In this document: one piece after another, positions 35,860 through 44,765 of the stretch
Position numbering within the stretch: the stretch's first letter is position 1
Layout: each line of letters starts with the position of its first letter
Assembly: GCA_023417315.1 (NCBI GenBank)
Contig: JAEZFW010000077.1
Location: 1-62,053 of the forward strand
Direction of reading: 5' to 3'
DNA from: Pseudomonadota bacterium
GTDB taxonomy: Bacteria > Pseudomonadota > Gammaproteobacteria > Steroidobacterales > Steroidobacteraceae
DNA: 62,053 nucleotides
Notes under the pieces: model-generated
The model's input: the letters and a program-made list of their open reading frames with translations, nothing else
Told to the model about the DNA's origin: nothing
Databases searched by the model: none
Made by a program: the position numbers and the translations under genes

Positions 35860-36870
35860 TCAGTGATAACCGGCGTCCGCAGCAACCTTGCCGCGGAAGA
35901 CCGAGTACGACCAGTAGGTATAACCGAGCACGGTGGGAATGATGATGATCGCGCCGACCAGCACGAAGCTTTGACTGGAGGGCGCGGCGGCCGCGTCCCA
36001 GATCGACATCGAGGGAGGCAGCAGATTCGGCCAGATGCCGATGACCAACCCGATGAATCCCAGCACGAAGAACGACAGTGCAAGCACGAATGGCGCGACC
36101 TCCGCGCGTCGCATCACAGCTCGCCACAGTGCTATCGCATTGATGAGCGCAAGAATCGGAATCGGCGACAGCCAGATGAAATTTCCGCTCTCGAACCAAC
36201 GCGCCATGACTTGACTGCTGAGGAATGGCAGCCAAGCACTCACCAGACCCATGAAAGCGACGACGACCGCAACCAGCGGCCGCGTCAACGAGATGGCGAC
36301 ATTCTGCAGCGCACCGTCCGTCTTGAGGATCAGCCAGGTGCTGCCAAGCAAAGCATAGCCGAACATCACCGCTACGCCGGTCAACATCGAGAATGGACTG
36401 AACCAATCGAACGGGCCACCGACGTACTTGCCCTCTTGCAATGGCATGCCCTCGATCACCGCGCCTAGGATCAACCCTTGCGCGAAAGCCGCTGCGATCG
36501 ATCCGACTGCGAAGCAGATGCCCCACAAGTGTTTCGAAGTATGCGCTTTGAAGCGAAACTCGAAGGACACACCGCGCAGAATCAGCGCAACGAGCATCAG
36601 CAGCACGGGCAGATACAGTCCCGAGAGCATGACTGCATACGCGACAGGAAACGCCGCGAACAGCCCCACACCGCCCAACACCAGCCAAGTCTCGTTGCCG
36701 TCCCAAATGGGTGCGGCGGTATTCATCATGTGATCGAGCTGCTGCTCGTTCTCCGAGAACGGCGCGAGAATCCCGATGCCCAGCACGAATCCATCCATGA
36801 GCACGTACATCATCACACCGAAGCCGATGATGAAGAACCACACGACGGGAAGGAGGGTGCTCGTTTCCAT
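35860..36870 (-). CDS. cydB: Cytochrome bd-type quinol oxidase subunit II
   Basis: A 336-aa membrane protein with about nine helices. The opening VVWFFIIGFGVMMYVLMDGF, then PIWDGNETWLVLGGVGLFAA, is diagnostic of CydB/CioB, the subunit that stabilises the heme-bearing CydA. ATG 36870 follows AAAGGCGGCACA and starts 10 bases after the cydA stop, so the two genes form one operon. The oxidase reduces oxygen to water with high affinity and does not pump protons. No cydX or cydCD is adjacent. Confidence 0.95.
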   Translation of the reverse strand: METSTLLPVVWFFIIGFGVMMYVLMDGFVLGIGILAPFSENEQQLDHMMNTAAPIWDGNETWLVLGGVGLFAAFPVAYAVMLSGLYLPVLLMLVALILRGVSFEFRFKAHTSKHLWGICFAVGSIAAAFAQGLILGAVIEGMPLQEGKYVGGPFDWFSPFSMLTGVAVMFGYALLGSTWLILKTDGALQNVAISLTRPLVAVVVAFMGLVSAWLPFLSSQVMARWFESGNFIWLSPIPILALINAIALWRAVMRRAEVAPFVLALSFFVLGFIGLVIGIWPNLLPPSMSIWDAAAAPSSQSFVLVGAIIIIPTVLGYTYWSYSVFRGKVAADAGYH

Positions 36871-36880
36871 TGTGCCGCCT

Positions 36881-38281
36881 TTAGCTCTGACCCATTTCCA
36901 TGCTTTCTTCCGGCACTGACAAGGGACGTGCGGGACGTTTCTCTTCTGGATGCCGCATGCCTTCCTCAACGGGTTGCGGACCCTTGCGCAGCAACTTGAG
37001 CAGGTAATAAGTGCCCGCGATAAAGATGAAAAGGTACACGGTTGCGAACACGACGAGGGAGGTAGCGACACTGCCGGCACTCACGGCACTGAGCGCTTCT
37101 TCCGTTCGCATGAGCCCGTAGATCACATATGGCTGCCGGCCGATCTCAGTCGTGTACCAGCCTGCGAGCACGGCGATGAACCCGGAAGGTGTCAGCAGCA
37201 TCCACGCTCGTAGTAGACCGCGGCTCGTCTCGAGTTTCCCGCGACGCCATTGAATGAGCGATACGATCACGGTGAGGAGCATGAGAACGCCGACGCCCAC
37301 CATGACCCGGAAGGCAAAGAACACCGGTGCAACAGGCGGGCGTTCCTCAGCAGGCACTTCCTTGAGTCCTTCGATCTCACCGTTTAGATCGTGCGTGATG
37401 ATCAAGCTGCCGAGCTTCGGGATGCCCACCTCGAATCTGTTCTCTTCCGCTTCCTCATCGGGCCAGGCAAACAGCAGCAACGGTACTCCGCGCGCGGTTT
37501 CCCAGTGGCCCTCGATCGCCGCGAGCTTCACCGGCTGATGCTCGTGCACAGCGAGCCCGTGCAGATCGCCGACGATGATCTGAGCGGGCACTGCAATCGC
37601 GGCGAACGCAACCGCGAGCTTCAGCATGCGCGAGGCGCCTTCCTTGTGGCGACCGCGGAGCAGATAGATTGCGCTCACGCCGCCGATGACGAAGCACGTG
37701 GTGATGTACGCCGCCAGAACCATGTGCACCAACCGCACCGGGAAAGAAGGATTGAAGATGACTTGCCACCAATCCTTCACATGAAACACGCCATCCACGA
37801 TCTCGTGACCGCTCGGGGTCTGCATCCAACTGTTCGCCGAGATGATCCAGAACGTCGAGATCAAGGTGCCGAGCGCCACCATGCACGTGGAGAAGAAATG
37901 CAGCTTCGGCGACACACGCCTCCACCCAAACAGCATCACGCCGAGAAACGTCGCTTCCAGGAAAAAAGCAGTGAGCACCTCGTAAGCCAACAACGGCCCT
38001 ATGACGTTGCCTGCGCGGGCCGATAGCTCGGACCAATTCGTTCCGAACTGAAAGCTCATCACGATGCCGGAGACGACGCCGAGTGCGAAGGAGACCGCGA
38101 AGATCTTGACCCAAAATAGATAGAGCTCGCGCCACAACTCACTGCGCGTCTTCAGATACATCCCGGCAAGAAATGCAAGCCAGCTTGCAAGACCGATCGT
38201 GAAAGCAGGGAAGATGATGTGGAAGCTGATCACGAACCCGAACTGGATCCGTGACAGCAGCAAGGCAGACATGTCGGTCAT
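36881..38281 (-). CDS. cydA: Cytochrome bd-type quinol oxidase subunit I (short Q-loop, CIO-like)
   Basis: A 466-aa heme-bearing subunit. Visible features are MSALLLSRIQFGFVISFHII (His ligand near the N-terminus), ASWLAFLAGMYLKT, FWVKIFAVSFALGVVSGIVM, GTNWSELSARAGNVIGPLLA, the His-Met region RLVHMVLAAYI, and GDLHGLAVHEHQPVKLAAIE from the quinol site. It lacks the long insertion of the E. coli Q loop, so it is of the short, cyanide-insensitive-oxidase type. I take the ATG at 38281; a TTG further out adds ten unlikely residues. It is divergent from the diguanylate cyclase gene. Confidence 0.95.
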   Translation of the reverse strand: MTDMSALLLSRIQFGFVISFHIIFPAFTIGLASWLAFLAGMYLKTRSELWRELYLFWVKIFAVSFALGVVSGIVMSFQFGTNWSELSARAGNVIGPLLAYEVLTAFFLEATFLGVMLFGWRRVSPKLHFFSTCMVALGTLISTFWIISANSWMQTPSGHEIVDGVFHVKDWWQVIFNPSFPVRLVHMVLAAYITTCFVIGGVSAIYLLRGRHKEGASRMLKLAVAFAAIAVPAQIIVGDLHGLAVHEHQPVKLAAIEGHWETARGVPLLLFAWPDEEAEENRFEVGIPKLGSLIITHDLNGEIEGLKEVPAEERPPVAPVFFAFRVMVGVGVLMLLTVIVSLIQWRRGKLETSRGLLRAWMLLTPSGFIAVLAGWYTTEIGRQPYVIYGLMRTEEALSAVSAGSVATSLVVFATVYLFIFIAGTYYLLKLLRKGPQPVEEGMRHPEEKRPARPLSVPEESMEMGQS

Positions 38282-38535
38282 GATGTCAGCTACGAAGCCG
38301 CGCCTAGCCAAGCGCCGAAGACTCGCATCTTACGTGACCGCGCCGGCGACAGCTATTCGAACGGAACCGCGAGGCCGAGCGCCTCTAGACTGCAGGACAA
38401 CCAGCGCTTTCTGCCTCATACTTGTAGCGACTGCAAACACTGGCGGCGGAATAAACGACCAATCGACGCCACTGGTGCGACCCACGCAATAAGAAACTCA
38501 GCGCCGTCGCTCGCGAGCGAAAAAGGGAGTTGTAT

Positions 38536-40305
38536 ATGTGCAGTGAGGATGATGCGGAGCCAGTTGGACAGGGATGCGGACGCTATCCGCTGCTAGCGCT
38601 CATCTCTGCGGTCGGCGCCATGGCGTTCGGATTAGTGACGACCGCGGCGGCCCTCCCCGTGTTCTCATTGCCTGCCGAACCTGTGAGGGTCGAGCCGTTC
38701 ACTGCGGTCGAGCTGCTCGAGGATCCAACCGGCACGCTTCGCATCGAAGACCTCAGCCAGCCCGGCTTCGATGCGCAGTTTCAAGCCGCGACTGCCGACA
38801 CCCTCAATATCGGATTTACCCGCTCGGTTTGGTGGATACGTTTCAAGCTCTCCAACACGAGCGAGGTTTCGCGCGAGCTCATCCTGCGCCAGACCTATCC
38901 GCTGATCGACCGCATCGAGCTCTACGAACGCGCGAACGAGGGCACGTGGCTCGCGACTGTCACTGGCGATCGCACACCATTCGCAACGCGTCCGATTGCA
39001 CATCGCGACTTTCTCTTTCCGCTGCACATCAACCCTCACAGCGAACGTGATTACTACCTGCGCTTCGCATCGCAAGGGCCGATCGACATCAGCCTCGCGC
39101 TCTTGAGCACGGACGAGGCGATCGCATCCGTCAGCGAAGAGCAGCTTGCCTACGGCATCTACTTCGGTTGCGTCGTGATGCTGCTCGTGTGGAGCGGGCT
39201 CGTCTTCATCGCCGTACGCGATAACGCGTTCTTTGCCTATTTCGCCTACGTCGCGGCTTTCGGCCTGTACATGCTCGTGAACAACGGCTTGGCTTTTCAG
39301 TTCCTCTGGCCCGACACTCCGCGCTGGGCGAACACGGCTTTGATCGTTCTCTTGCACCTCGCCGGCTTCATGGCACTGCAGTTCTCCCGAGTCATCCTGC
39401 GCTCGCGCGAGTACATTCCGAAGCTCGATCGCGTCGCGCAAGGCCTGCAGCTCGTCTTCTTGATTTCGTTGCTGCTCGCGCCCGTGGTTGGCTACGCGAG
39501 GATCGTCGTGCCCCTTACCGGGCTCATCATGGTGGCAGTCGTTTACATGATCGTATTGGGCACGGTCAGCATGCTGGCCGGCTCGCGCCCCGCCCGCTTC
39601 TACCTGCTCGCGTGGGGCTCCTTTCTCATTGGCTCGATCGTATTCGTACTGAAGAACTTCGGTGTCGTACCCCACACGTTCTTGAGCCAGAACGGTTGGC
39701 AGCTCGGGTCGCTCGTCGAGATGATTCTGCTCTCGATGTCTTTGAGCAGTCGCATGAATGAGCTCAAACACGAAAGCAGGACGGACTCCCTGACACTGCT
39801 CGGCAATCGACGCTTGTTCGACGACACGCTGGCGAGAGAATTCGCCGCGGCCAAGCTTCAGGAGCGCCCGCTCTCCCTGCTCGTGCTCGATATCGATCAC
39901 TTCAAGAGCTACAACGATCGACACGGACACGCCCGCGGTGACGAAGCGATCAAGGCGGTCGCGATCGTGCTGCAGCAGCACACGCGCAAGCCGTTCATCG
40001 CCTGCCGTTACGGCGGGGAGGAGTTCACCGTCATTCTGCCTGGAGCAGACGCAGCAGAGGCAGCGGATCTGGCGGAACGCATCCGCTCGACAGTGCAGGA
40101 CTGCTTGAAAGGTGATCTCGCCATCACGATCAGTGTCGGCACCGTATCGCTCTCGCATGACCCCTTCGCGAGCGAAGAAGAGATGTTCGACGCGGCGGAT
40201 CTCGCGCTCTACTCCGCTAAACAACAAGGCCGCAATCAAGTGGCGTCTTATTCGCGACAACATCAGCGCATCAGTGAGCGGCGGCGCGCGGCCGAGATGT
40301 CTTGA
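38536..40305 (+). CDS. Diguanylate cyclase with 7TMR-DISM sensor
   Basis: A 589-aa inner-membrane c-di-GMP synthase. After a signal-anchor, residues about 50-200 form a periplasmic 7TMR-DISMED2-type carbohydrate-binding-like domain (GFTRSVWWIRFKLSNTSEVS, ILRQTYPLIDRIELY). Seven helices follow (about 205-405), then a GGDEF domain (TDSLTLLGNRRLFDDTL, LDIDHFKSYNDRHGHARGDE, RYGGEEF at about 493-497) with an intact active site. The RxxD inhibitory site expected before GGEEF is absent (TRKPFIACRYGGEEF), so product inhibition is unlikely. ATG 38536 is six bases after the GGGAG site at 38525-38529; a TTG at 38530 is not needed. Confidence 0.93.
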   Translation: MCSEDDAEPVGQGCGRYPLLALISAVGAMAFGLVTTAAALPVFSLPAEPVRVEPFTAVELLEDPTGTLRIEDLSQPGFDAQFQAATADTLNIGFTRSVWWIRFKLSNTSEVSRELILRQTYPLIDRIELYERANEGTWLATVTGDRTPFATRPIAHRDFLFPLHINPHSERDYYLRFASQGPIDISLALLSTDEAIASVSEEQLAYGIYFGCVVMLLVWSGLVFIAVRDNAFFAYFAYVAAFGLYMLVNNGLAFQFLWPDTPRWANTALIVLLHLAGFMALQFSRVILRSREYIPKLDRVAQGLQLVFLISLLLAPVVGYARIVVPLTGLIMVAVVYMIVLGTVSMLAGSRPARFYLLAWGSFLIGSIVFVLKNFGVVPHTFLSQNGWQLGSLVEMILLSMSLSSRMNELKHESRTDSLTLLGNRRLFDDTLAREFAAAKLQERPLSLLVLDIDHFKSYNDRHGHARGDEAIKAVAIVLQQHTRKPFIACRYGGEEFTVILPGADAAEAADLAERIRSTVQDCLKGDLAITISVGTVSLSHDPFASEEEMFDAADLALYSAKQQGRNQVASYSRQHQRISERRRAAEMS

Positions 40306-40846
40306 TGCATCACAAGCGCGCAGCAAGTACGACGGCGAAGGATTGCTAGGCACGCGCGTGCGCCAATCTGGTGCGAGATCGACGCGGTCGAAAAGCCGCG
40401 TGCCAACGCGTTCAGAATCTGAGCGACCGAGACGGGGCTGCCGCGATCGCGCCAGGAACGCAAGCACCAGGCGATTTCTCAATTCGAACTGATCCGGACC
40501 ACTAAACCGGAGTACGCATCGTGAGATGCGGTGCGGCAGGACGTCGTTGGCGACGCGTTTAGGGAAGGGTATCGATTCGCGGTGAGTGAGCTCATCGAGC
40601 TCGCGGGTTCATTGCGCAGCCGCCGCAGACATCGATCTACCGCAACAGAGCGATCAATGGCACGCGCGTGCGTCATCCGATCGCAACCCGTCTCCGTTAC
40701 AAGACGAGAACACACTTTGGGTGCTTTGCGCTTAAAGTGTTGCAAAGCGTCGTGCAGCGCACGGTACGAAAGCCGCGATTGCGAAGGGCCGGCGCCGCGA
40801 GTACAAGCATCTTAAGAAGAAATGCGGGTGAATAGGATGATTTCGA
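40306..40846. other. Intergenic region with no intact gene
   Basis: About 540 bp. On the minus strand, 40433-40344 reads VSVAQILNALARGFSTASIS with HQIGA following, loosely like the LuxR helix-turn-helix pattern, but no complete domain surrounds it. Other frames look random. A local repeat ttaaagtgttgcaaagcg near 40731-40750 and a mirror-like tttgggtgctttgcg near 40715 are too short to classify. Confidence 0.4.
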
Positions 40847-41068
40847 ATGCGTATGCGACACGTCATTAGATGTCTGTGCAGCCATTGCCAGCGCGAGACG
40901 TACTTCGCGGCGTCCGTAGCGCTCGAATCGATTTCGGGCAGCACGTGCACGAGATGCGGCAACTCGGGAGCAGTCATCACGCTCAACGTCGAGCCACCGG
41001 GCGATGCCGTGATTCAAGATCGAATCCCGAGAGCGGTGCGACTCGCACAGCCTGCTGAGCGCTGGTGA
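40847..41068 (+). CDS. Possible small zinc-ribbon protein
   Basis: A 73-aa frame with two CxxC pairs: CLCSHC near residues 9-14 and CTRCG near residues 34-38. This spacing is that of a zinc ribbon. The middle (YFAASVALESISGST) and the tail (VITLNVEPPGDAVIQDRIP) look protein-like. An AGGATG sequence lies about ten bases before the ATG; a second ATG at 40853 is possible. I do not recognise a family, and a chance frame is possible in such GC-rich DNA. Confidence 0.42.
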   Translation: MRMRHVIRCLCSHCQRETYFAASVALESISGSTCTRCGNSGAVITLNVEPPGDAVIQDRIPRAVRLAQPAERW

Positions 41069-41260
41069 GACGCGCGCGATCGCAGGGTACGATCAGCGCT
41101 CGGCCGGGTAACCGCGAGGAATGCGCGAATCGCCGCGATACATTCTGCGGCTCTCGTAGAAGGTGTGCCGCCCCGAGCAGGTGCCGAACTGTATCTGCCT
41201 TCGCACCGCTCAGACGGCTATCGTGTTCTGTAGAACAAAGCTGTTGTCCAATCGCTCGCC

Positions 41261-42658
41261 ATGATGAGAACCAGAGACCTGTTGGTAGTCACCCTGCTTT
41301 GCTTAATCGCCCTTGTCCGATCGGCGCACGCACAAACCTCGGCACATGAGACTCAATCGCGCGAGATCTATAGCCGCATCGTGAGCTTCCGCACGGCGGA
41401 GGGTCACAAACAAACGGGACCCATGGTCGCGTACCTCACGGAGGTGCTCACGAAGGGTGGTGTTCCGAAAGAAGACATCGCGACCTTGGAGGTCGGCGCG
41501 GCGACCGCGATGATCGTGCGCATACCGGGCAAGGGAAAGCGCGCCCCCATCCTCTTCTCCGCACACATGGACATCGTCGATGCGCGACCCGAAGAATGGG
41601 AACGGGATCCCTTCACACTGGTCGAGGAGAATGGAACGTTCTTCGGCCGCGGCACGATGGACAACAAGGCGGGCGTGACGGCAATGGTTGCGACCGTCCT
41701 GCGCCTCAAGGAAGAAGGCAAGCGCCCTGCACGCACACTCGTGTTCGCATTCGTGGGCGATGAAGAGACGCATATGGACACGACGCGCCGCATTGCGGAG
41801 CACCCATGGGTCAAAGGTGCGGAGTTTGCGATCAACACGGATGCGGGCGGTGGGTCGCTCGATGAAGAGACAGGCAAGCCGCTCATCTACCTCGTGCAAG
41901 GTGCCGAGAAAACATACGCCAGCTTCGAGCTAACGGTTCGGAACGCAGGTGGGCACAGCTCCTGGCCGCGCGAAGACAACGCGATCTATCAACTCGCGCG
42001 GGCGCTTCTGAAGGTCAAAGAGCACCGTTTCCCGGTCATGGCGAACGAGTTGACGCGCAGCTACCTCGGTGCGGTCGGCAAGACTCAACCGGGTGAGGTT
42101 GGGCAAGCGTTGCGTCGATTCGCAGAAGATCCAAACGATGTTGTAGCTTCAGACGTACTCGCGAAGTCACCTGAGTTCGTGGGCACCACCCGCACGACGT
42201 GCGTCGCAACGATGCTCGAAGCAGGACACGCCGAGAACGCGTTGCCTCAGACGGCGAAGGCTGTCGTGAACTGCCGCATCTTCCCGGACGTGGAAGTGCA
42301 GACCGTGCAGAACGAATTGGCACGCGTCATCGACGATCCGGAAGTGGAGATCACCGTTCGCAACAACCCACAGTCGAGCCCTGTCTCCGAAATGCGTCCG
42401 GATGTCATGAAGGCAATCGCCAAAGCCGTGCACGCAAAGCATCCTGGCGTCCCGATCGTGCCGTATCTCGAATCAGGCGGCACAGACGGCAAGGCGTATC
42501 GAAGAGCCGGAATTCCGACCTATGCGAGCTCCGGCCTCTTCACGAAATCAAGCGAGATGTTTGCGCACGGCCTCAACGAACGGCTACCGGCGAAGGCGTT
42601 CTACGAGGGACTCGAACATATATATGTGTTGGCGGTGGAGTTGGGAGGTGTGAGATAG
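41261..42658 (+). CDS. Secreted M20/M28-type zinc metallopeptidase
   Basis: A 465-aa exported amidohydrolase of the M20 clan (carboxypeptidase G2/acetylornithine deacetylase-like). The signal peptide ends at AHA-Q. Metal ligands lie in FSAHMDIVDARPEEWERDPF (HMD), GRGTMDNKAGV (D), FVGDEETHMDT (EE), INTDAGGGS and a late His (MFAHGLNER). The dimerisation-lid domain is in the middle (VRNAGGHSSWPREDNAIYQL). It probably hydrolyses small peptides or acylated amino acids in the periplasm. It stands alone between noncoding stretches. Confidence 0.92.
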   Translation: MMRTRDLLVVTLLCLIALVRSAHAQTSAHETQSREIYSRIVSFRTAEGHKQTGPMVAYLTEVLTKGGVPKEDIATLEVGAATAMIVRIPGKGKRAPILFSAHMDIVDARPEEWERDPFTLVEENGTFFGRGTMDNKAGVTAMVATVLRLKEEGKRPARTLVFAFVGDEETHMDTTRRIAEHPWVKGAEFAINTDAGGGSLDEETGKPLIYLVQGAEKTYASFELTVRNAGGHSSWPREDNAIYQLARALLKVKEHRFPVMANELTRSYLGAVGKTQPGEVGQALRRFAEDPNDVVASDVLAKSPEFVGTTRTTCVATMLEAGHAENALPQTAKAVVNCRIFPDVEVQTVQNELARVIDDPEVEITVRNNPQSSPVSEMRPDVMKAIAKAVHAKHPGVPIVPYLESGGTDGKAYRRAGIPTYASSGLFTKSSEMFAHGLNERLPAKAFYEGLEHIYVLAVELGGVR

Positions 42659-42876
42659 GAAGGAAGAAGCCGCACTATCAGTGCGCTTCCGCGAAGGCGA
42701 CGACAGTTTCTGAGCTCGTCGTCCGTCGCCCAAGTCAGTGCCGCACTTCACGAACCGCCTTGAAATCTCCCCCGACGCCGCAACCTCGCGATCGTTACAA
42801 TTCCGATATCGACGCGTGGCTTCGGTGGGCGGTACGCGTCGGAAAACAGCCCACGGCAACTGAAGGAGGTGATCCA

Positions 42877-42942
42877 ATGTCTACTTCAAACGTTGGTTCG
42901 GTCGCAACTCTAGGTGTATTGGTTGGCGAGGTTCGTCGCTAA
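42877..42942 (+). CDS. 21-residue ORF with near-perfect Shine-Dalgarno sequence
   Basis: The sequence aaggaggtgatcc at 42863-42875 is complementary over 13 bases to the 3' end of 16S rRNA and is followed two bases later by ATG; GGAGG to ATG is 7 nt. The peptide reads MSTSNVGSVATLGVLVGEVR plus R, with no Cys and five Val. A 12-bp palindrome (ggccgtacggcc, 42958-42969) and then a strong terminator (43088-43121) follow, and a hairpin-prone leader (ggcgacgac with gtcgtc...gtcgcc, 42696-42730) precedes it. This looks like a self-contained short transcript encoding either a small protein or a leader peptide. Nothing in the sequence gives a function. Confidence 0.55.
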   Translation: MSTSNVGSVATLGVLVGEVRR

Positions 42943-43087
42943 ACGACAACTCGCGCCGGCCGTACGGCCTTGAGCTGCGCGCAGGCTTTCGCCACGCGCG
43001 CGACCGAGGTCCCCAACGGACGGAGCTCCGATGCAGTTGCCGTGCGGTCACCTTGTCCGCATGGATTCATGCTCGAGCAAAGGAAAG

Positions 43088-43121
43088 GCGGAGTCCGCAA
43101 GGGCTCCGCTTTTTCTTTATT
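43088..43121 (+). terminator. Rho-independent terminator
   Basis: Nine-bp stem gcggagtcc (43088-43096) with gggctccgc (43101-43109), including one G-T pair, a GCAA tetraloop, and a T-rich tail ttttttctttatt. The purine-rich aaagg before the stem is also typical. It ends the transcript that carries the 21-codon ORF. Confidence 0.9.
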
Positions 43122-43175
43122 CGTAGACTAAACTGGCATATACCCTCAGGATGATCTCGTCTTGGGTTAGATGAA

Positions 43176-43307
43176 ATGACGAAGAACGAACAGAAAGTGC
43201 TTTGGCGCGGGGTCGCTGCCGGCACGCTCGTGGGCATTGCCATCGGCCTCATCACTGCCTTGTTCATCGCAATGAAAACCGAGGTCTTCGCTGGGCTGAT
43301 CCATTAG
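43176..43307 (+). CDS. 43-aa single-pass membrane protein
   Basis: A short frame (ATG 43176, TAG 43305-43307) encoding MTKNEQKVLWRGVAAGTLVG followed by IAIGLITALFIAMKTEVFAG and LIH. Residues 12-33 form one clean hydrophobic helix with Gly residues suited to helix packing, preceded by a polar, positively charged N-terminus, so the N-terminus is predicted to be cytoplasmic. The ribosome site is weak. The composition is strongly non-random compared with chance frames nearby. Small one-helix proteins often regulate transporters or oxidases, but no partner can be named. Confidence 0.6.
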   Translation: MTKNEQKVLWRGVAAGTLVGIAIGLITALFIAMKTEVFAGLIH

Positions 43308-43573
43308 CGAGGACTTCTGCGACGCAGCCTGTGGGGCGGGGTAGCAGCCGGCAGTTGCGCATGGGTAATGTGAACGCCGTAACGGCGCTTGGTTACGCTC
43401 TGCTGAAGGATAAGAAGCTCCTCTCGCAGGTCGCCAAAACCCGGAGGCCGAGAATGCGGGAAGTAGACGATCTCGATGTCGCTCACGCGGGGTCTCGTCA
43501 CTACGAGAAAGATTCTCTTGTCGAGCATTGCTCATTGTTACGGCGAGTTCCAATCGGATAGCACGGCAGAACG

Positions 43574-44689
43574 ATGTCTCATCGCATTGATTGGATCTTG
43601 CGCTATCTCACAGTGCCGCTGAGCATCGCGCCGCTGCTTCTCATCCTCACCTTCAGCGTGTTGATGCTACTGGCCATCAAGGCAACGCTGTTCGGTATCG
43701 TGCTCGGCCTGCTCCTCCTAACCGGATTCTTCAAGTACTCCTTCGTCCTGCTCGATGAACTAGCCGATGGCAGGACGGATCCGCCGGTGCTTTCGATCGA
43801 GATGATGAATCCGGTCGAGAGCCGCTCGCTGCCGGTCCTCGTGTTCGTGCTCGCGATGTTCTTTGCCTCGAGCGCCGCGGTCTTCTGGTTCGGGCCGATA
43901 CTGAGCGTGGTGATTGGCGTGCTCGCACTGGCTGCACTGATCGCAATCATCGCTGTGCAAGGAGCCACGGGTAGTCTCGTTCAGTCGCTCAATCCAGTTC
44001 GCTGCTGGCGACTCATCATCCGATTGCGCGGCGACTACCTCCTGGTGCTCGGGTGCGCGCTCATCCTCTGCGCAATGATCGGTGTCTCGCGAGCACTCGG
44101 CTTGCCGCTGCTGCTGCAGATCGCGATCTTCATGTACGCCTGGCTCGCGTTGTTCTCTCTCATCGGCGGACTGCTTCATGAGCGACGACTCGAGATCGGA
44201 TTAGACGATGCATACGAAGTCGAGGCGCTCGAGTCCGATGATGAAGGTGAGCTCGAACGTGACCGTCAGCGGAACATCGATCGAATCTATGCCGAGTGGC
44301 GCGGTGGATCGCACAAGAACGCATGGCAAAGCGTCACGACATACCTCGCTCAAAGTGCGGAGCCGCTCGCAGAGCTGCAATGGCTGTACGAGCGAGCGAA
44401 AGCCTGGCCTGATCAACGTCTGGCGAATCGATTGGCGCAGGAAATGTTGCCGCGCCTCTTCGCCGAACGGCGCAACGGCGATGCACTCGACATGCTCAGG
44501 GAGCGTTTGAGCGCAACCGCCGATTTTCGGCCACTTGCGAGCGCCGATCTGATTCGCCTCGTGCAGCTCGCGCGAGACGCCGGTGACCGACGAGTCGCTC
44601 GCGATCTGCTCCGCGACTTCGAACGCTTCTATCCCAACGACGCTGCAGCGCCCGCCGCGAGCCTACTGACGCAGCAGTTGGAGCGCTGA
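43574..44689 (+). CDS. Multi-pass membrane protein with cytoplasmic helical-repeat domain
   Basis: A 371-aa protein. Residues 1-215 contain about six hydrophobic helices (APLLLILTFSVLMLLAIKAT, TLFGIVLGLLLLTGFF, VLVFVLAMFFASSAAVFWFG and others). The C-terminal 155 residues are soluble and helical with TPR-like spacing (AWQSVTTYLAQSAEPLAELQ, WLYERAKAWPDQRLANRLAQ, DRRVARDLLRDFERFYPND). An acidic linker (ALESDDEGELERDRQRN) joins them. I do not recognise a named family. The arrangement suggests a membrane scaffold that recruits a cytoplasmic partner; this is inference. Confidence 0.8.
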   Translation: MSHRIDWILRYLTVPLSIAPLLLILTFSVLMLLAIKATLFGIVLGLLLLTGFFKYSFVLLDELADGRTDPPVLSIEMMNPVESRSLPVLVFVLAMFFASSAAVFWFGPILSVVIGVLALAALIAIIAVQGATGSLVQSLNPVRCWRLIIRLRGDYLLVLGCALILCAMIGVSRALGLPLLLQIAIFMYAWLALFSLIGGLLHERRLEIGLDDAYEVEALESDDEGELERDRQRNIDRIYAEWRGGSHKNAWQSVTTYLAQSAEPLAELQWLYERAKAWPDQRLANRLAQEMLPRLFAERRNGDALDMLRERLSATADFRPLASADLIRLVQLARDAGDRRVARDLLRDFERFYPNDAAAPAASLLTQQLER

Positions 44690-44765
44690 CCGGCGAGGAA
44701 CCAGGAGTGGCGAATGCTGCTTGGTGCCGCACACGCAAGACCAGCAGAACGCCACCGTACATGGT

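Noticed and set aside
40344..40433. LuxR-type helix-turn-helix fragment on the minus strand
   Set aside because: VSVAQILNALARGFSTASIS resembles the pattern, but no sequence before or after continues the domain; the likeness is too weak to call a pseudogene.
38665..40482. A 605-codon open frame antisense to the diguanylate cyclase
   Set aside because: It mirrors the coding frame of a clear GGDEF protein, is Arg/Glu/Asp/His-rich with no domain, and arises from the GC-rich codon pattern of the sense strand.
43304..43528. A 74-codon minus-strand frame (LVVTRPRVSDIEIVYFPHSR)
   Set aside because: The first 50 residues look plausible, but there is no ribosome site, the tail is Arg-rich, and no family is recognised.
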